From NCBI GenBank assembly GCA_003454975.1, contig DMST01000233.1:1-5463 (forward strand): a stretch of DNA of 5,463 nucleotides, in the 5' to 3' direction. Both the position numbers and the translations under genes were made by a program. Shown one piece after another: positions 1 to 5,463 of the stretch. Each line of letters starts with the position of its first letter. Position 1 is the stretch's first letter. The notes under the pieces were generated by a model that saw nothing but the letters and a program-made list of their open reading frames with translations, did not search any database and was not told where the DNA came from. This stretch comes from Cytophagales bacterium. GTDB taxonomy: Bacteria; Bacteroidota; Bacteroidia; Cytophagales; Cyclobacteriaceae.

Positions 1-1518
1 GTTGTGGTAGGGCGATATATCCGGGATCTGCGGGTAGAAACAGGGCACGCCGTACTTCACCACCGGGGTATTGGCCACTACCTGCTGAGCCCGCTCCCCT
101 TCGGCAATGCCGAACAGCACACACAGGGCCTCGCCCAGCGCCTCGCTGCGCTCCGAGGCCTGCATAAACTCGCGGCCGTACAGGTACTGCGCGTAGTAGC
201 CCCGCTCGGCTACCCACAGGTGCTCATTGATGCCCTGCTTGATTTGCTCCGCCACCGCATCCCAGCGGTCGGTCGGCTCGCCCAGCTCCTCGGCCATCTG
301 GTCCAGGATGCGGTAGGTCTGGTAGTGCACCGCGTTGGTGCCCAGATTGAGGGAGTTATAAATATCAATGGGGCCCATCCAGCGGGGGTAGGACTGCTTG
401 CGCCAGTCCAGAAAGCTGCTCTCCCCTTTCATCAGGCCCGTTAGCGGGTCTTGTATCGTCTTTAGGTCGTGCTCGGCGCTGGTGCGCAGCAGCCCGTAGG
501 CCTCCTGCAGCCAGGCCTTATCGCCGGTAGTGAGGTACACCTCCCAAGCCGCCAGGCTCCAGGTCATGCGGTCGGTACTAATGGGCCAGGCCCCGCCCGT
601 ACCCGTGTCCTGCGTTACCCGGCCGTTACCGGTCTTGAACCGTAAGGAATTCATCGAGATTTCGGGTTCCAGTATCGCCAGCGAGAGCAGGATGCTGTAG
701 CTGATGTCGCGGGTCCAAACACCACCCCAGGACTTACCTGCTTTGAAGGTCTGCTCTGGCCACACGTCGTTGACCAGCTCTTCCAGGCTCATCACATGAA
801 AGGCGTCCAGCAAGGGCTTGCCGCTGGTGTAGGTTGGGTACTGGCTCACGTCCACCGTGGCCTTCCATTCGCTGGCCGTGAAGTTCTCTTCGTTGTACAC
901 GTTGAAGCCCAGCGTTACCGTGTATATGCCATCCCCATCCTCGTCCTTGAGCTGCGTGTAGGGGCGTATCAGCAGATTCTCAAAATCCCAGCTCAGGGGC
1001 TCACGGTTGCCCGCAATGAATACGCCGATAAAGTCTTCCTTCGCCAGCCGGCTGCCGTCCGTGCCCTCATAGAAGCCCTCCTGCTCAAAGGCTTCCAGCA
1101 CGGGGCTCAGGTCCAGCTGAAACGTCACTTCCGTATTCGGTTCCAAAAATGCATCCTCCGCAGGGGCTTCGGGCGTGGTTTCGTCCTGCTCACCAAATAC
1201 CCGCAGGGGCACCGTTACTTTCCCGTCCGTGGGGCGGAGCACCTCTACGTGGTTGCTGCCAAAGGGCAATTCGTTGTCCTTGCCGTTCAGGCTAAACTTA
1301 AACTCCAGGTGCCGCGGAAAGCTAGCATTGGCGGGACTCTGGTAGGTGCTGCTCATCTCGTTAGCCGAGGTAGCCACCGCTTCAAAGTCGCCCTGAATCA
1401 CCCGATTGTGTGTGACGGTAAAGGATTCGGATTGGTACAAGGTATCCATAGTCGTAGTCGGACCTCCACAGCCCCCAATCATCAGGAGGGCCACGATCCC
1501 TAGAAGTGTGCGTTTCAT
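1..1518 (-). CDS. Putative six-hairpin glycosidase lipoprotein (C-terminus cut off by the window edge)
   Basis: The frame is open from the ATG at 1518 to base 1 (506 codons) with no stop, so the 3' end lies outside the window. The N-terminus is a lipoprotein signal: basic MKR, a hydrophobic stretch, then a lipobox ending IGG-C17. No acidic surface-export signal follows the Cys, so the final membrane side is uncertain. Residues about 25-235 are beta-rich and include an EF-hand-like calcium loop DEDGDG (192-197) followed by IYTVTL, as in accessory sugar-binding domains. From about 240 the protein is helical and resembles an (alpha/alpha)6 barrel. WTRD at 268-271 matches the WTRD of GH15 glucoamylases, where Arg and Asp bind sugar in subsite -1. 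GGAWPISTDR (Asp316) and E366/D371 in the GESSFLDWR segment are candidate acidic active-site residues. The likely role is hydrolysis of an oligosaccharide in the cell envelope; the substrate and exact GH family cannot be told. The first upstream in-frame stop is TAA at 1627-1629 with no ATG between, supporting this start. No Shine-Dalgarno is seen. Confidence 0.9.
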   Translation of the reverse strand, partial: MKRTLLGIVALLMIGGCGGPTTTMDTLYQSESFTVTHNRVIQGDFEAVATSANEMSSTYQSPANASFPRHLEFKFSLNGKDNELPFGSNHVEVLRPTDGKVTVPLRVFGEQDETTPEAPAEDAFLEPNTEVTFQLDLSPVLEAFEQEGFYEGTDGSRLAKEDFIGVFIAGNREPLSWDFENLLIRPYTQLKDEDGDGIYTVTLGFNVYNEENFTASEWKATVDVSQYPTYTSGKPLLDAFHVMSLEELVNDVWPEQTFKAGKSWGGVWTRDISYSILLSLAILEPEISMNSLRFKTGNGRVTQDTGTGGAWPISTDRMTWSLAAWEVYLTTGDKAWLQEAYGLLRTSAEHDLKTIQDPLTGLMKGESSFLDWRKQSYPRWMGPIDIYNSLNLGTNAVHYQTYRILDQMAEELGEPTDRWDAVAEQIKQGINEHLWVAERGYYAQYLYGREFMQASERSEALGEALCVLFGIAEGERAQQVVANTPVVKYGVPCFYPQIPDISPYHN

Positions 1519-1522
1519 GGGC

Positions 1523-1555
1523 GGAAGATAGGGAAAATTGAAGGACGAGGTACAA
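1523..1555 (-). promoter_or_regulatory. Weak candidate promoter of the glycosidase gene
   Basis: Read on the minus strand, TTG (1555-1553) is followed after 22 nt by TATCTTCC (1530-1523), a partial match to the Bacteroidota TTG / TAnnTTTG pattern. The TTG lies inside one of the variant heptads (CTTGTAC) of the adjoining repeat. Transcription would begin almost at the ATG, giving a very short leader or none, which lowers confidence. No better match was found in the gap. Confidence 0.2.
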
Positions 1556-1591
1556 GGGACGAGGGACGAGGTACTAGGGACGAGGGACGAT
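1543..1591. repeat. Heptanucleotide tandem repeat, seven units (21-bp higher-order unit)
   Basis: On the plus strand the block divides exactly into GGACGAG, GTACAAG, GGACGAG, GGACGAG, GTACTAG, GGACGAG, GGACGAT. The first six units form two 21-bp copies (1543-1563 and 1564-1584) that differ at one base (A1554 against T1575), and the seventh unit begins a third copy. The block ends 24 nt upstream of the glycosidase ATG, so it lies in that gene's promoter or leader. It is not part of a coding region. The 7-bp period resembles the short tandemly repeated sequences known from cyanobacterial intergenic regions, but no family membership is claimed. Confidence 0.92.
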
Positions 1592-1630
1592 CGGGCTGGC
1601 GTTCCAGGTTCGAAATCACTTTTGAATTAG

Positions 1631-1666
1631 CAAAACAAACGGCCGTCTCCTCCCAGAAACGGCCGT
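1631..1666 (-). terminator. Rho-independent terminator of the 792-aa gene
   Basis: Read on the minus strand, 31 nt after the TAA, ACGGCCGT (1666-1659) pairs with a second ACGGCCGT (1646-1639). The stem extends inward by TTC/GAG (T-G, T-A, C-G) to about 11 bp around a 6-nt loop TGGGAG. It is followed at once by the T-rich tract TTGTTTTG (1638-1631). The T-tract lies only on the minus-strand side, so the terminator works in the direction of the 792-aa gene and should separate it from the glycosidase gene downstream. Confidence 0.85.
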
Positions 1667-1697
1667 GGTGAAAGCTGACACCGTGCACTCCTTAACT

Positions 1698-4076
1698 TTA
1701 CTGATCAGCAGGCTCTATGTCGGATACTATGTAGAAAAGCTTGAGGGGCTTGCCGAGGGTGGCATCGAACCCAGCAGCCCGAAGCAAGGCGTCCGAACCG
1801 GAGAACAGCTCCAATTCCTGAGCCCACCAGGCATTCGGTTTCATGATGTACATGCGTACGTTGTAGCGCTTGGCACCCGGCACCCCAAAGGAGAAGGGCG
1901 TCTGAAATTTAGTATCTACACCCCAGGTTTGAGACTCACCAAAGCCTAGGGCGGCGCTCATGGACATCTCAAAGCCTACCTGCACGGAGGCCTCCACTTT
2001 ACCAAAGATGCTGGCATCTACATCTACTCCCACCCCGGCATAGGCCTGCGTTTCCAGGTTCACCGAGGCCTCTGTAAAGGTGTTCTGGATGGCCTTAAAG
2101 TTGTCGCTGGATACCCCCGAGCTGTCCACGGTAAATTCAAGGAAGCGACGGGCATTGCCGAACAGGTCACTCCCCGAAAGCACCTGCGCCTGGGGGATAA
2201 TGATGTTCTGCACGTAGTTGGTGGCGTAGCCGGGATCCAGCTTCTCTTTATCCGTATCCGAGAGGTTGTTGTACAAGTCCCTCATGGTCTGATTGATGGA
2301 GTCCTCCGTATAGGTTTCAATCTCCCCGGGGGTATAGGCAAAGGTGCCGTACTGGCTAGACTTGCGTCGGGTTCGGTTGCCGGGCACGGGAGTGACCTGA
2401 CTCATAAGCGGTGCTGCCAGCCCGGAGATGAGCGCCTCGCCCAGGTCCTGGAAGAAAGAGCTGGTTTCGGAGAGTTCATACATAGTAGTCCCGTACACCT
2501 CTCCGTAAGGGTCTATGTCCGGGGTGCCTTGGTTATCTATCACCACCGACTCTACCGAGAAGCCACTCTGGTTGCGTACATCTTCTTGTTCTTCATAGTA
2601 GAAGCCCACCCCGGCTTTGAAGGAGGCCTCGGCCGACTCACTTACGCCTTCTACGGTTACCTGCTCGCTGGCCCGAATGCCAAACATGAGTTTCGTATCA
2701 ATCTTACGGGAGGTGGATTGGCTGTTTTCCACCCCGTAGGTCACCTCGATGATGGAGTTGTTGGAGCCCGTAGGACCAATGTTCTGCTTGGGTACAGGAA
2801 AGCTGTCCATGATCACGCTCATGGCCGCTACATCGGTATTTTCCGGTTGGTACTGTTTGTAGTTGGGTATCTGTGAGTTGAGCCCCCACTGGCTTACCTG
2901 GAATCGCACCTTTTTGGAGCCGTTGCTGCTCTCATCACCGCTGGCGTAGCACAGCATCATGTACACCGTCTGCTGGTAGGCCGGCCGGTTTCTGTCTCCC
3001 GTAGCACCCGTACTATCATTGTACCGCCCCTGGTAGGTATTGCTGGTGAGGAACACCCCCGTAATGCCCTTGCCTACGCCTTTATCGCTGAAGTTATTGT
3101 CGCCAAACTTTTGTTCCTCGCCCAATACGGGTTGGGTACCTCCGCCCAACGCGGTATTGAAATACCGAAACGCCAGTTTATCATGGTCTTTCAAAGCATA
3201 GACCAGCATCATACGGCCCGCCGGATCGCGCACCACGTCTACCGTTTTGCTGGCATCCTCCGTACCCAGGAAGGTGTAGGTATTGCCATCAATTTTGGCC
3301 GTATCCGGTAAGCCACGCTTGTCTAAGGGCAGCAAGATATTTTGCATCTTCTGCTCATCAGTCGAATACACCGAGGTGAAGCTCCACAGTTCCGATCCGG
3401 TATCGCTGTCCTGGCCTACGGCATACCAGTTAGCTTGCGCCTTGTGGTAACTCTCGTTGGGTGTGAGGCCTAGTGCTACCAGGTCTACCTGAGTCAGTTC
3501 GCTGCCAATCCATTGGTTGGTGGTGGTGTTGAGCGTGGCCGGATCCAACCACACCGAGTTATGGATAAGTTGGGATGGGGTGGCCGCAGTCCACGATAAT
3601 ACGATACCCTCTTGGATGGCATAAGCACTAGGCGTGCTTCTCATACCGTTCAGGTTGCTGCCCCCCGGATAACCCTCTCGGGTATACTTCAACGGAATGG
3701 CCGAGGGGCTCCAGCTACCCCCGCTCATCACGGCAACGTATAGCTGATTGTTGTTCCGGTCTACCCAGAAGAGGTAGTAGCTGCCCTGGTATACCACCGA
3801 GGCCGGGCGGCATGGGGTCTCCATCGTAGCGCCGTTCTTATTGGGCACCAAGGCCGATAGCGATTGCAGCTGCCAGTTATTACTACTTTTCACACTGTCG
3901 GGGTTGCCCTCCTTGAGCCCTCCGGTATCCAGTTGGTGAATCTTGAGGTCATAGTTACTGTGCGGTACCGCATAGTACACGGTGTTGCCCACCAACTGTG
4001 CAGTGGCGCCATCCGTGGCGTGGCCCGAGCTGCTGCTGGGCGAAAACTCGCCCGACTGATAAGGTGTATCTGACAT
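1698..4076 (-). CDS. Unrecognised 792-aa protein: propeller-like N-terminal half, amphipathic beta C-terminal half (possible pore-forming protein)
   Basis: This is a complete gene. The ATG at 4076 is the first in frame after a TAA at 4103-4101, and an AT-rich stretch (ATTATTATC) precedes it instead of a Shine-Dalgarno. There is no signal peptide or lipobox; the N-terminus is polar and Ser-rich. Residues about 30-400 contain around six similar beta segments, for example YYLFWVDRNNNQLYVAV (100-116), GIVLSW (157-162), ELWSFTSVY (229-237), RMMLVYALKDHDKLAFRYF (288-306) and VYMMLCYASG (371-380). This suits a lectin- or sialidase-like propeller. From about 440 the protein changes character. Residues 482-492 and 682-712 alternate strictly between hydrophobic and polar or small residues, as in membrane-spanning beta-hairpins of pore-forming toxins. 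Between them lie a hydrophobic stretch (540-560) and probable helices (595-640). A compact end follows, with YNVRMYIMKPNAWW at 738-751. No family was recognised, and no MACPF signature was seen. Pore formation or target binding is inference; a structural or adhesion protein is an alternative. Confidence 0.95.
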   Translation of the reverse strand: MSDTPYQSGEFSPSSSSGHATDGATAQLVGNTVYYAVPHSNYDLKIHQLDTGGLKEGNPDSVKSSNNWQLQSLSALVPNKNGATMETPCRPASVVYQGSYYLFWVDRNNNQLYVAVMSGGSWSPSAIPLKYTREGYPGGSNLNGMRSTPSAYAIQEGIVLSWTAATPSQLIHNSVWLDPATLNTTTNQWIGSELTQVDLVALGLTPNESYHKAQANWYAVGQDSDTGSELWSFTSVYSTDEQKMQNILLPLDKRGLPDTAKIDGNTYTFLGTEDASKTVDVVRDPAGRMMLVYALKDHDKLAFRYFNTALGGGTQPVLGEEQKFGDNNFSDKGVGKGITGVFLTSNTYQGRYNDSTGATGDRNRPAYQQTVYMMLCYASGDESSNGSKKVRFQVSQWGLNSQIPNYKQYQPENTDVAAMSVIMDSFPVPKQNIGPTGSNNSIIEVTYGVENSQSTSRKIDTKLMFGIRASEQVTVEGVSESAEASFKAGVGFYYEEQEDVRNQSGFSVESVVIDNQGTPDIDPYGEVYGTTMYELSETSSFFQDLGEALISGLAAPLMSQVTPVPGNRTRRKSSQYGTFAYTPGEIETYTEDSINQTMRDLYNNLSDTDKEKLDPGYATNYVQNIIIPQAQVLSGSDLFGNARRFLEFTVDSSGVSSDNFKAIQNTFTEASVNLETQAYAGVGVDVDASIFGKVEASVQVGFEMSMSAALGFGESQTWGVDTKFQTPFSFGVPGAKRYNVRMYIMKPNAWWAQELELFSGSDALLRAAGFDATLGKPLKLFYIVSDIEPADQ

Positions 4077-4123
4077 GATAATAATGAATTGGGGTTTGAC
4101 TTATCGTTGTCGTTTTGACAATT

Positions 4124-4152
4124 CAAAGGTGCTGGAAGAGGCCGCGGCATAA
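4124..4152 (-). promoter_or_regulatory. Candidate promoter of the 792-aa gene
   Basis: On the minus strand CACCTTTG (4131-4124) matches the Bacteroidota -7 element TAnnTTTG at all but the first base. A TTA (4152-4150), one mismatch from the -33 TTG, stands 18 nt upstream. Transcription would start near 4117 and give a leader of about 40 nt. The match is partial, so the call is tentative. Confidence 0.3.
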
Positions 4153-4158
4153 CACACG

Positions 4159-4208
4159 GTAACCCGGCATTTTACGCCTCCCGGGATCCCGGGATATCAC
4201 GCGGTTAC
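4159..4208. promoter_or_regulatory. Perfect 16-bp palindrome nested in a wider inverted repeat (possible operator)
   Basis: TCCCGGGATCCCGGGA at 4179-4194 is a perfect palindrome and also a tandem pair of TCCCGGGA. It is flanked by GTAACC (4159-4164) and its complement GGTTAC (4203-4208), placed unevenly at 14 and 8 nt from the core. CGGCAT also occurs twice nearby, 20 bp apart (4145-4150 and 4165-4170). The site is in the divergent gap, between the two candidate promoters. No T-tract follows on either strand, so it is not a typical terminator. A dimeric regulator's binding site is the simplest reading, but this is inference. Confidence 0.5.
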
Positions 4209-4268
4209 ACCTACGAAAAAGCTTCGGTGGACGAGCAGAGGCCCGAAATTCGAGCTTCCAAGGTGGCT

Positions 4269-4298
4269 TTGGTGATTTCTGGCTAATACGGTTTTTTG
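4269..4298 (+). promoter_or_regulatory. Candidate promoter of the 245-aa gene
   Basis: TTG (4269-4271) is followed after 19 nt by GTTTTTTG (4291-4298), which keeps the TTTG core of the Bacteroidota -7 element but lacks its TA. The spacing suits the pattern. Transcription would begin around 4305, giving a leader of about 45 nt before the ATG at 4351. Confidence 0.3.
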
Positions 4299-4350
4299 GC
4301 GAAAGACCGGAAATCAGGTTACTTGAGCGCGGTACAAACCCACCTCCCTT

Positions 4351-5088
4351 ATGAATACTGAAATCCTCCCGCACCTCCATTTTGGACGCCTGGTAGATCA
4401 CGACATTTTGGACAAAGCAGCCAGGAAGAAGGCCTATGTGCTCTCGGTCATGGTGCCGATGCCACCGGCTGCTGCCTTGGCTAATGATCCGAAATTGAAA
4501 ACCACCGATAACGGCAAGACCTACGAGGTTTCTTTTGAAGTAACTGAGGTGCTCTATACCGGAGTGGGGATAGATTCACGCGTTCTGATGATTGAAGAAG
4601 ATGACCTGGAGGGGGTAGAGCGGATTACCGTTAAACTGGAATTTTTGGGTGCCCTCCAAGACAAGTATACCACCACCCCCAATACCATTCCCAAAGCCTT
4701 AGCAGAACCGGATATCACCCACGTAGCCTTGGGGGATGAGGTCATTACCCTGATCAAACCCCATGTATTTCTGAAGGTAACGGCCAGCAACCCATTATCC
4801 GCAGCGGGTACCCCCCTGCAATATGAACTGCGCACCCTGATGCCGCTGTCAAGTGGCTTGGCTTACGACTCCATCTCAGGCCCCTACCATGACGTCAATA
4901 CGGCTACCACCTTCGTTTCTATCCTGTTTAAGGAAGATACGAGCAGCGGCCCGCAAATAGTAGGAAAAAACCTGAGCTGGGATACTGCACTACCCATAGA
5001 GAAGGTAACCGTGAGCGGGGTGCAGGCAGACCCCCGGGTGAGCGGGTCTACCACTACCCAAACCGAAACCCCCGATATTGGTGGGTGA
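4351..5088 (+). CDS. Unrecognised 245-aa beta-rich protein
   Basis: This is a complete gene of 245 codons ending in TGA (5086-5088). The ATG at 4351 is the first after an in-frame TGA at 4324-4326; the bases before it (CACCTCCCTT) contain no Shine-Dalgarno. The protein has no signal peptide, membrane segment or lipobox, so it looks cytoplasmic unless exported by a dedicated route. After a short N-terminal helix-like part (DILDKAARKKAYVLSVMV, about 18-35), most of the chain reads as beta-strands, for example KTYEVSFEVTEVLY (56-69) and ERITVKLEFLGAL (90-102). The last 20 or so residues form a Ser/Thr-rich, probably disordered tail. I do not recognise the family and see no catalytic motif. It is divergent from the 792-aa gene across a shared control region and overlaps the TPR gene, so it may act with either. 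A partner or accessory role is inference only. Confidence 0.92.
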   Translation: MNTEILPHLHFGRLVDHDILDKAARKKAYVLSVMVPMPPAAALANDPKLKTTDNGKTYEVSFEVTEVLYTGVGIDSRVLMIEEDDLEGVERITVKLEFLGALQDKYTTTPNTIPKALAEPDITHVALGDEVITLIKPHVFLKVTASNPLSAAGTPLQYELRTLMPLSSGLAYDSISGPYHDVNTATTFVSILFKEDTSSGPQIVGKNLSWDTALPIEKVTVSGVQADPRVSGSTTTQTETPDIGG

Positions 5089-5463
5089 TGGGCATGGCCG
5101 TACCTGGGTGCTGTTGGGCCTGTTGTGGGTACTATCCTTCCCCTTGCCAGCCCAGCGGGTAGACACCGTGGCCTTAGGGAGGCACCTGCAAGAGGCCAAG
5201 AAACAGCCCGATAGTGCCTGGACCTATCTGAAAAAGGCCCTGGCCGAAATAGGACCGGATTCTACCCATGCCTGGGCAAGCAGGGTATACTTTGAACTTG
5301 GTGCTAGCTACTATTTGCAGGGCGAGTTGGATTCTTCCCGGCATTACCTGCAAGCCGCTCTGACAGGGGGTACGATAACAAAAGTGCAAGCGGACGCTTG
5401 GCTTTTGATCAGCCATATAGAGGCGCTAGAAGCCCAATACACAGCCGCCCGGCAAGCGGCCCG
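5081..5463 (+). CDS. Secreted or membrane-anchored TPR protein (C-terminus cut off by the window edge; GTG start)
   Basis: The frame is open from just after a TGA at 5039-5041 to the right edge and has no ATG near its beginning. The best start is GTG at 5081, which overlaps the preceding gene's end by 8 nt; TTG at 5078 is an alternative. From GTG the N-terminus is a good signal peptide: a short polar part with one Arg (GDGHGRTW), the core VLLGLLWVLSFPL, then PAQ as a probable cleavage site. The mature part is helical, with TPR-like repeats: DSAWTYLKKAL, then the clear unit YFELGASYYLQGELDSSRHY with QAAL after it, then AWLLISHIEALEAQYTAARQA. TPRs mediate protein-protein contacts. In Bacteroidota this arrangement often begins a sensor histidine kinase or a LuxR-type regulator with a periplasmic TPR domain, but any such output domain would lie beyond the window. 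The overlap suggests co-transcription and translational coupling with the 245-aa gene. About 127 codons are visible. Confidence 0.82.
   Translation, partial: MGDGHGRTWVLLGLLWVLSFPLPAQRVDTVALGRHLQEAKKQPDSAWTYLKKALAEIGPDSTHAWASRVYFELGASYYLQGELDSSRHYLQAALTGGTITKVQADAWLLISHIEALEAQYTAARQAA

Noticed and set aside
4..444. 146-codon open frame on the plus strand
   Set aside because: It is antisense to the catalytic part of the glycosidase gene, and its composition is that of a shadow frame.
796..1503. 235-codon open frame on the plus strand
   Set aside because: It lies wholly antisense to the glycosidase gene, which has a lipobox, a WTRD motif and sensible domain structure; the plus-strand product shows no recognisable domain.
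1543..1591. Heptad array considered as a CRISPR array
   Set aside because: The units are only 7 bp and contiguous, with no unique spacers, and no cas genes are visible.
3890..4150. 86-codon minus-strand frame overlapping the start of the 792-aa gene
   Set aside because: It occupies an alternative frame of the same strand, with Arg/Pro-rich, low-quality sequence; the 792-aa frame explains this DNA.
4179..4194. Palindrome considered as a terminator
   Set aside because: It has no loop and no T-rich tract on either side, and it lies between divergent gene starts where no transcript is expected to end.
4341..4350. CACCTCCCTT directly before the ATG of the 245-aa gene, resembling the anti-Shine-Dalgarno sequence itself
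   Set aside because: It is the wrong sense to pair with 16S rRNA; a chance pyrimidine-rich stretch is the simplest explanation.
4123..4401. 92-codon minus-strand frame across the divergent gap
   Set aside because: It runs antisense through the start of the 245-aa gene and through the palindrome, with no start signal or recognisable domain. A short antisense gene cannot be fully excluded.
5174..5416. 80-codon minus-strand frame
   Set aside because: It is a shadow of the TPR gene, whose signal peptide and repeat pattern are clear on the plus strand.

Overview
The window most likely comes from a member of the Bacteroidota, perhaps of the Cytophagales type; this is inferred. The supporting signs are moderately GC-rich coding DNA, no Shine-Dalgarno motif before any of the starts, weak matches to the Bacteroidota promoter pattern (TTG, 17-23 nt, TAnnTTTG), a lipoprotein glycosidase of a kind common in that phylum, and a secreted TPR protein whose N-terminus resembles Bacteroidota sensor proteins. 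No rRNA, tRNA, CRISPR array, transposase or phage gene is visible.

Layout. (1) Positions 1-1518, minus strand: the N-terminal 506 codons of a lipoprotein with a beta-rich N-terminal domain and a six-hairpin glycosidase-like catalytic domain. It is cut by the left edge. (2) Positions 1519-1697: a 179-nt gap holding a block of seven 7-bp repeats just upstream of the glycosidase start, then a strong intrinsic terminator for the next gene. (3) Positions 1698-4076, minus strand: an unrecognised 792-aa protein without a signal peptide. It has propeller-like repeats in its N-terminal half and long, strictly alternating amphipathic beta segments in its C-terminal half. (4) Positions 4077-4350: a 274-nt divergent control region with a perfect 16-bp palindrome and one weak promoter candidate facing each way. 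(5) Positions 4351-5088, plus strand: an unrecognised 245-aa beta-rich protein without a signal peptide. (6) From 5081 to the right edge, plus strand: a secreted TPR protein that probably starts at GTG and overlaps the preceding stop codon by 8 nt.

How the parts may work together. The terminator separates the 792-aa gene from the glycosidase gene, so these two are probably independent units. The 792-aa and 245-aa genes share one divergent control region, and the 245-aa gene is translationally linked to the TPR gene, so these three may form one functional group. The 792-aa protein is the most interesting item. Its C-terminal pattern recalls the membrane-inserting hairpins of beta-pore-forming proteins and its N-terminal half looks like a lectin- or sialidase-style propeller, but no family was recognised and the function is a hypothesis.
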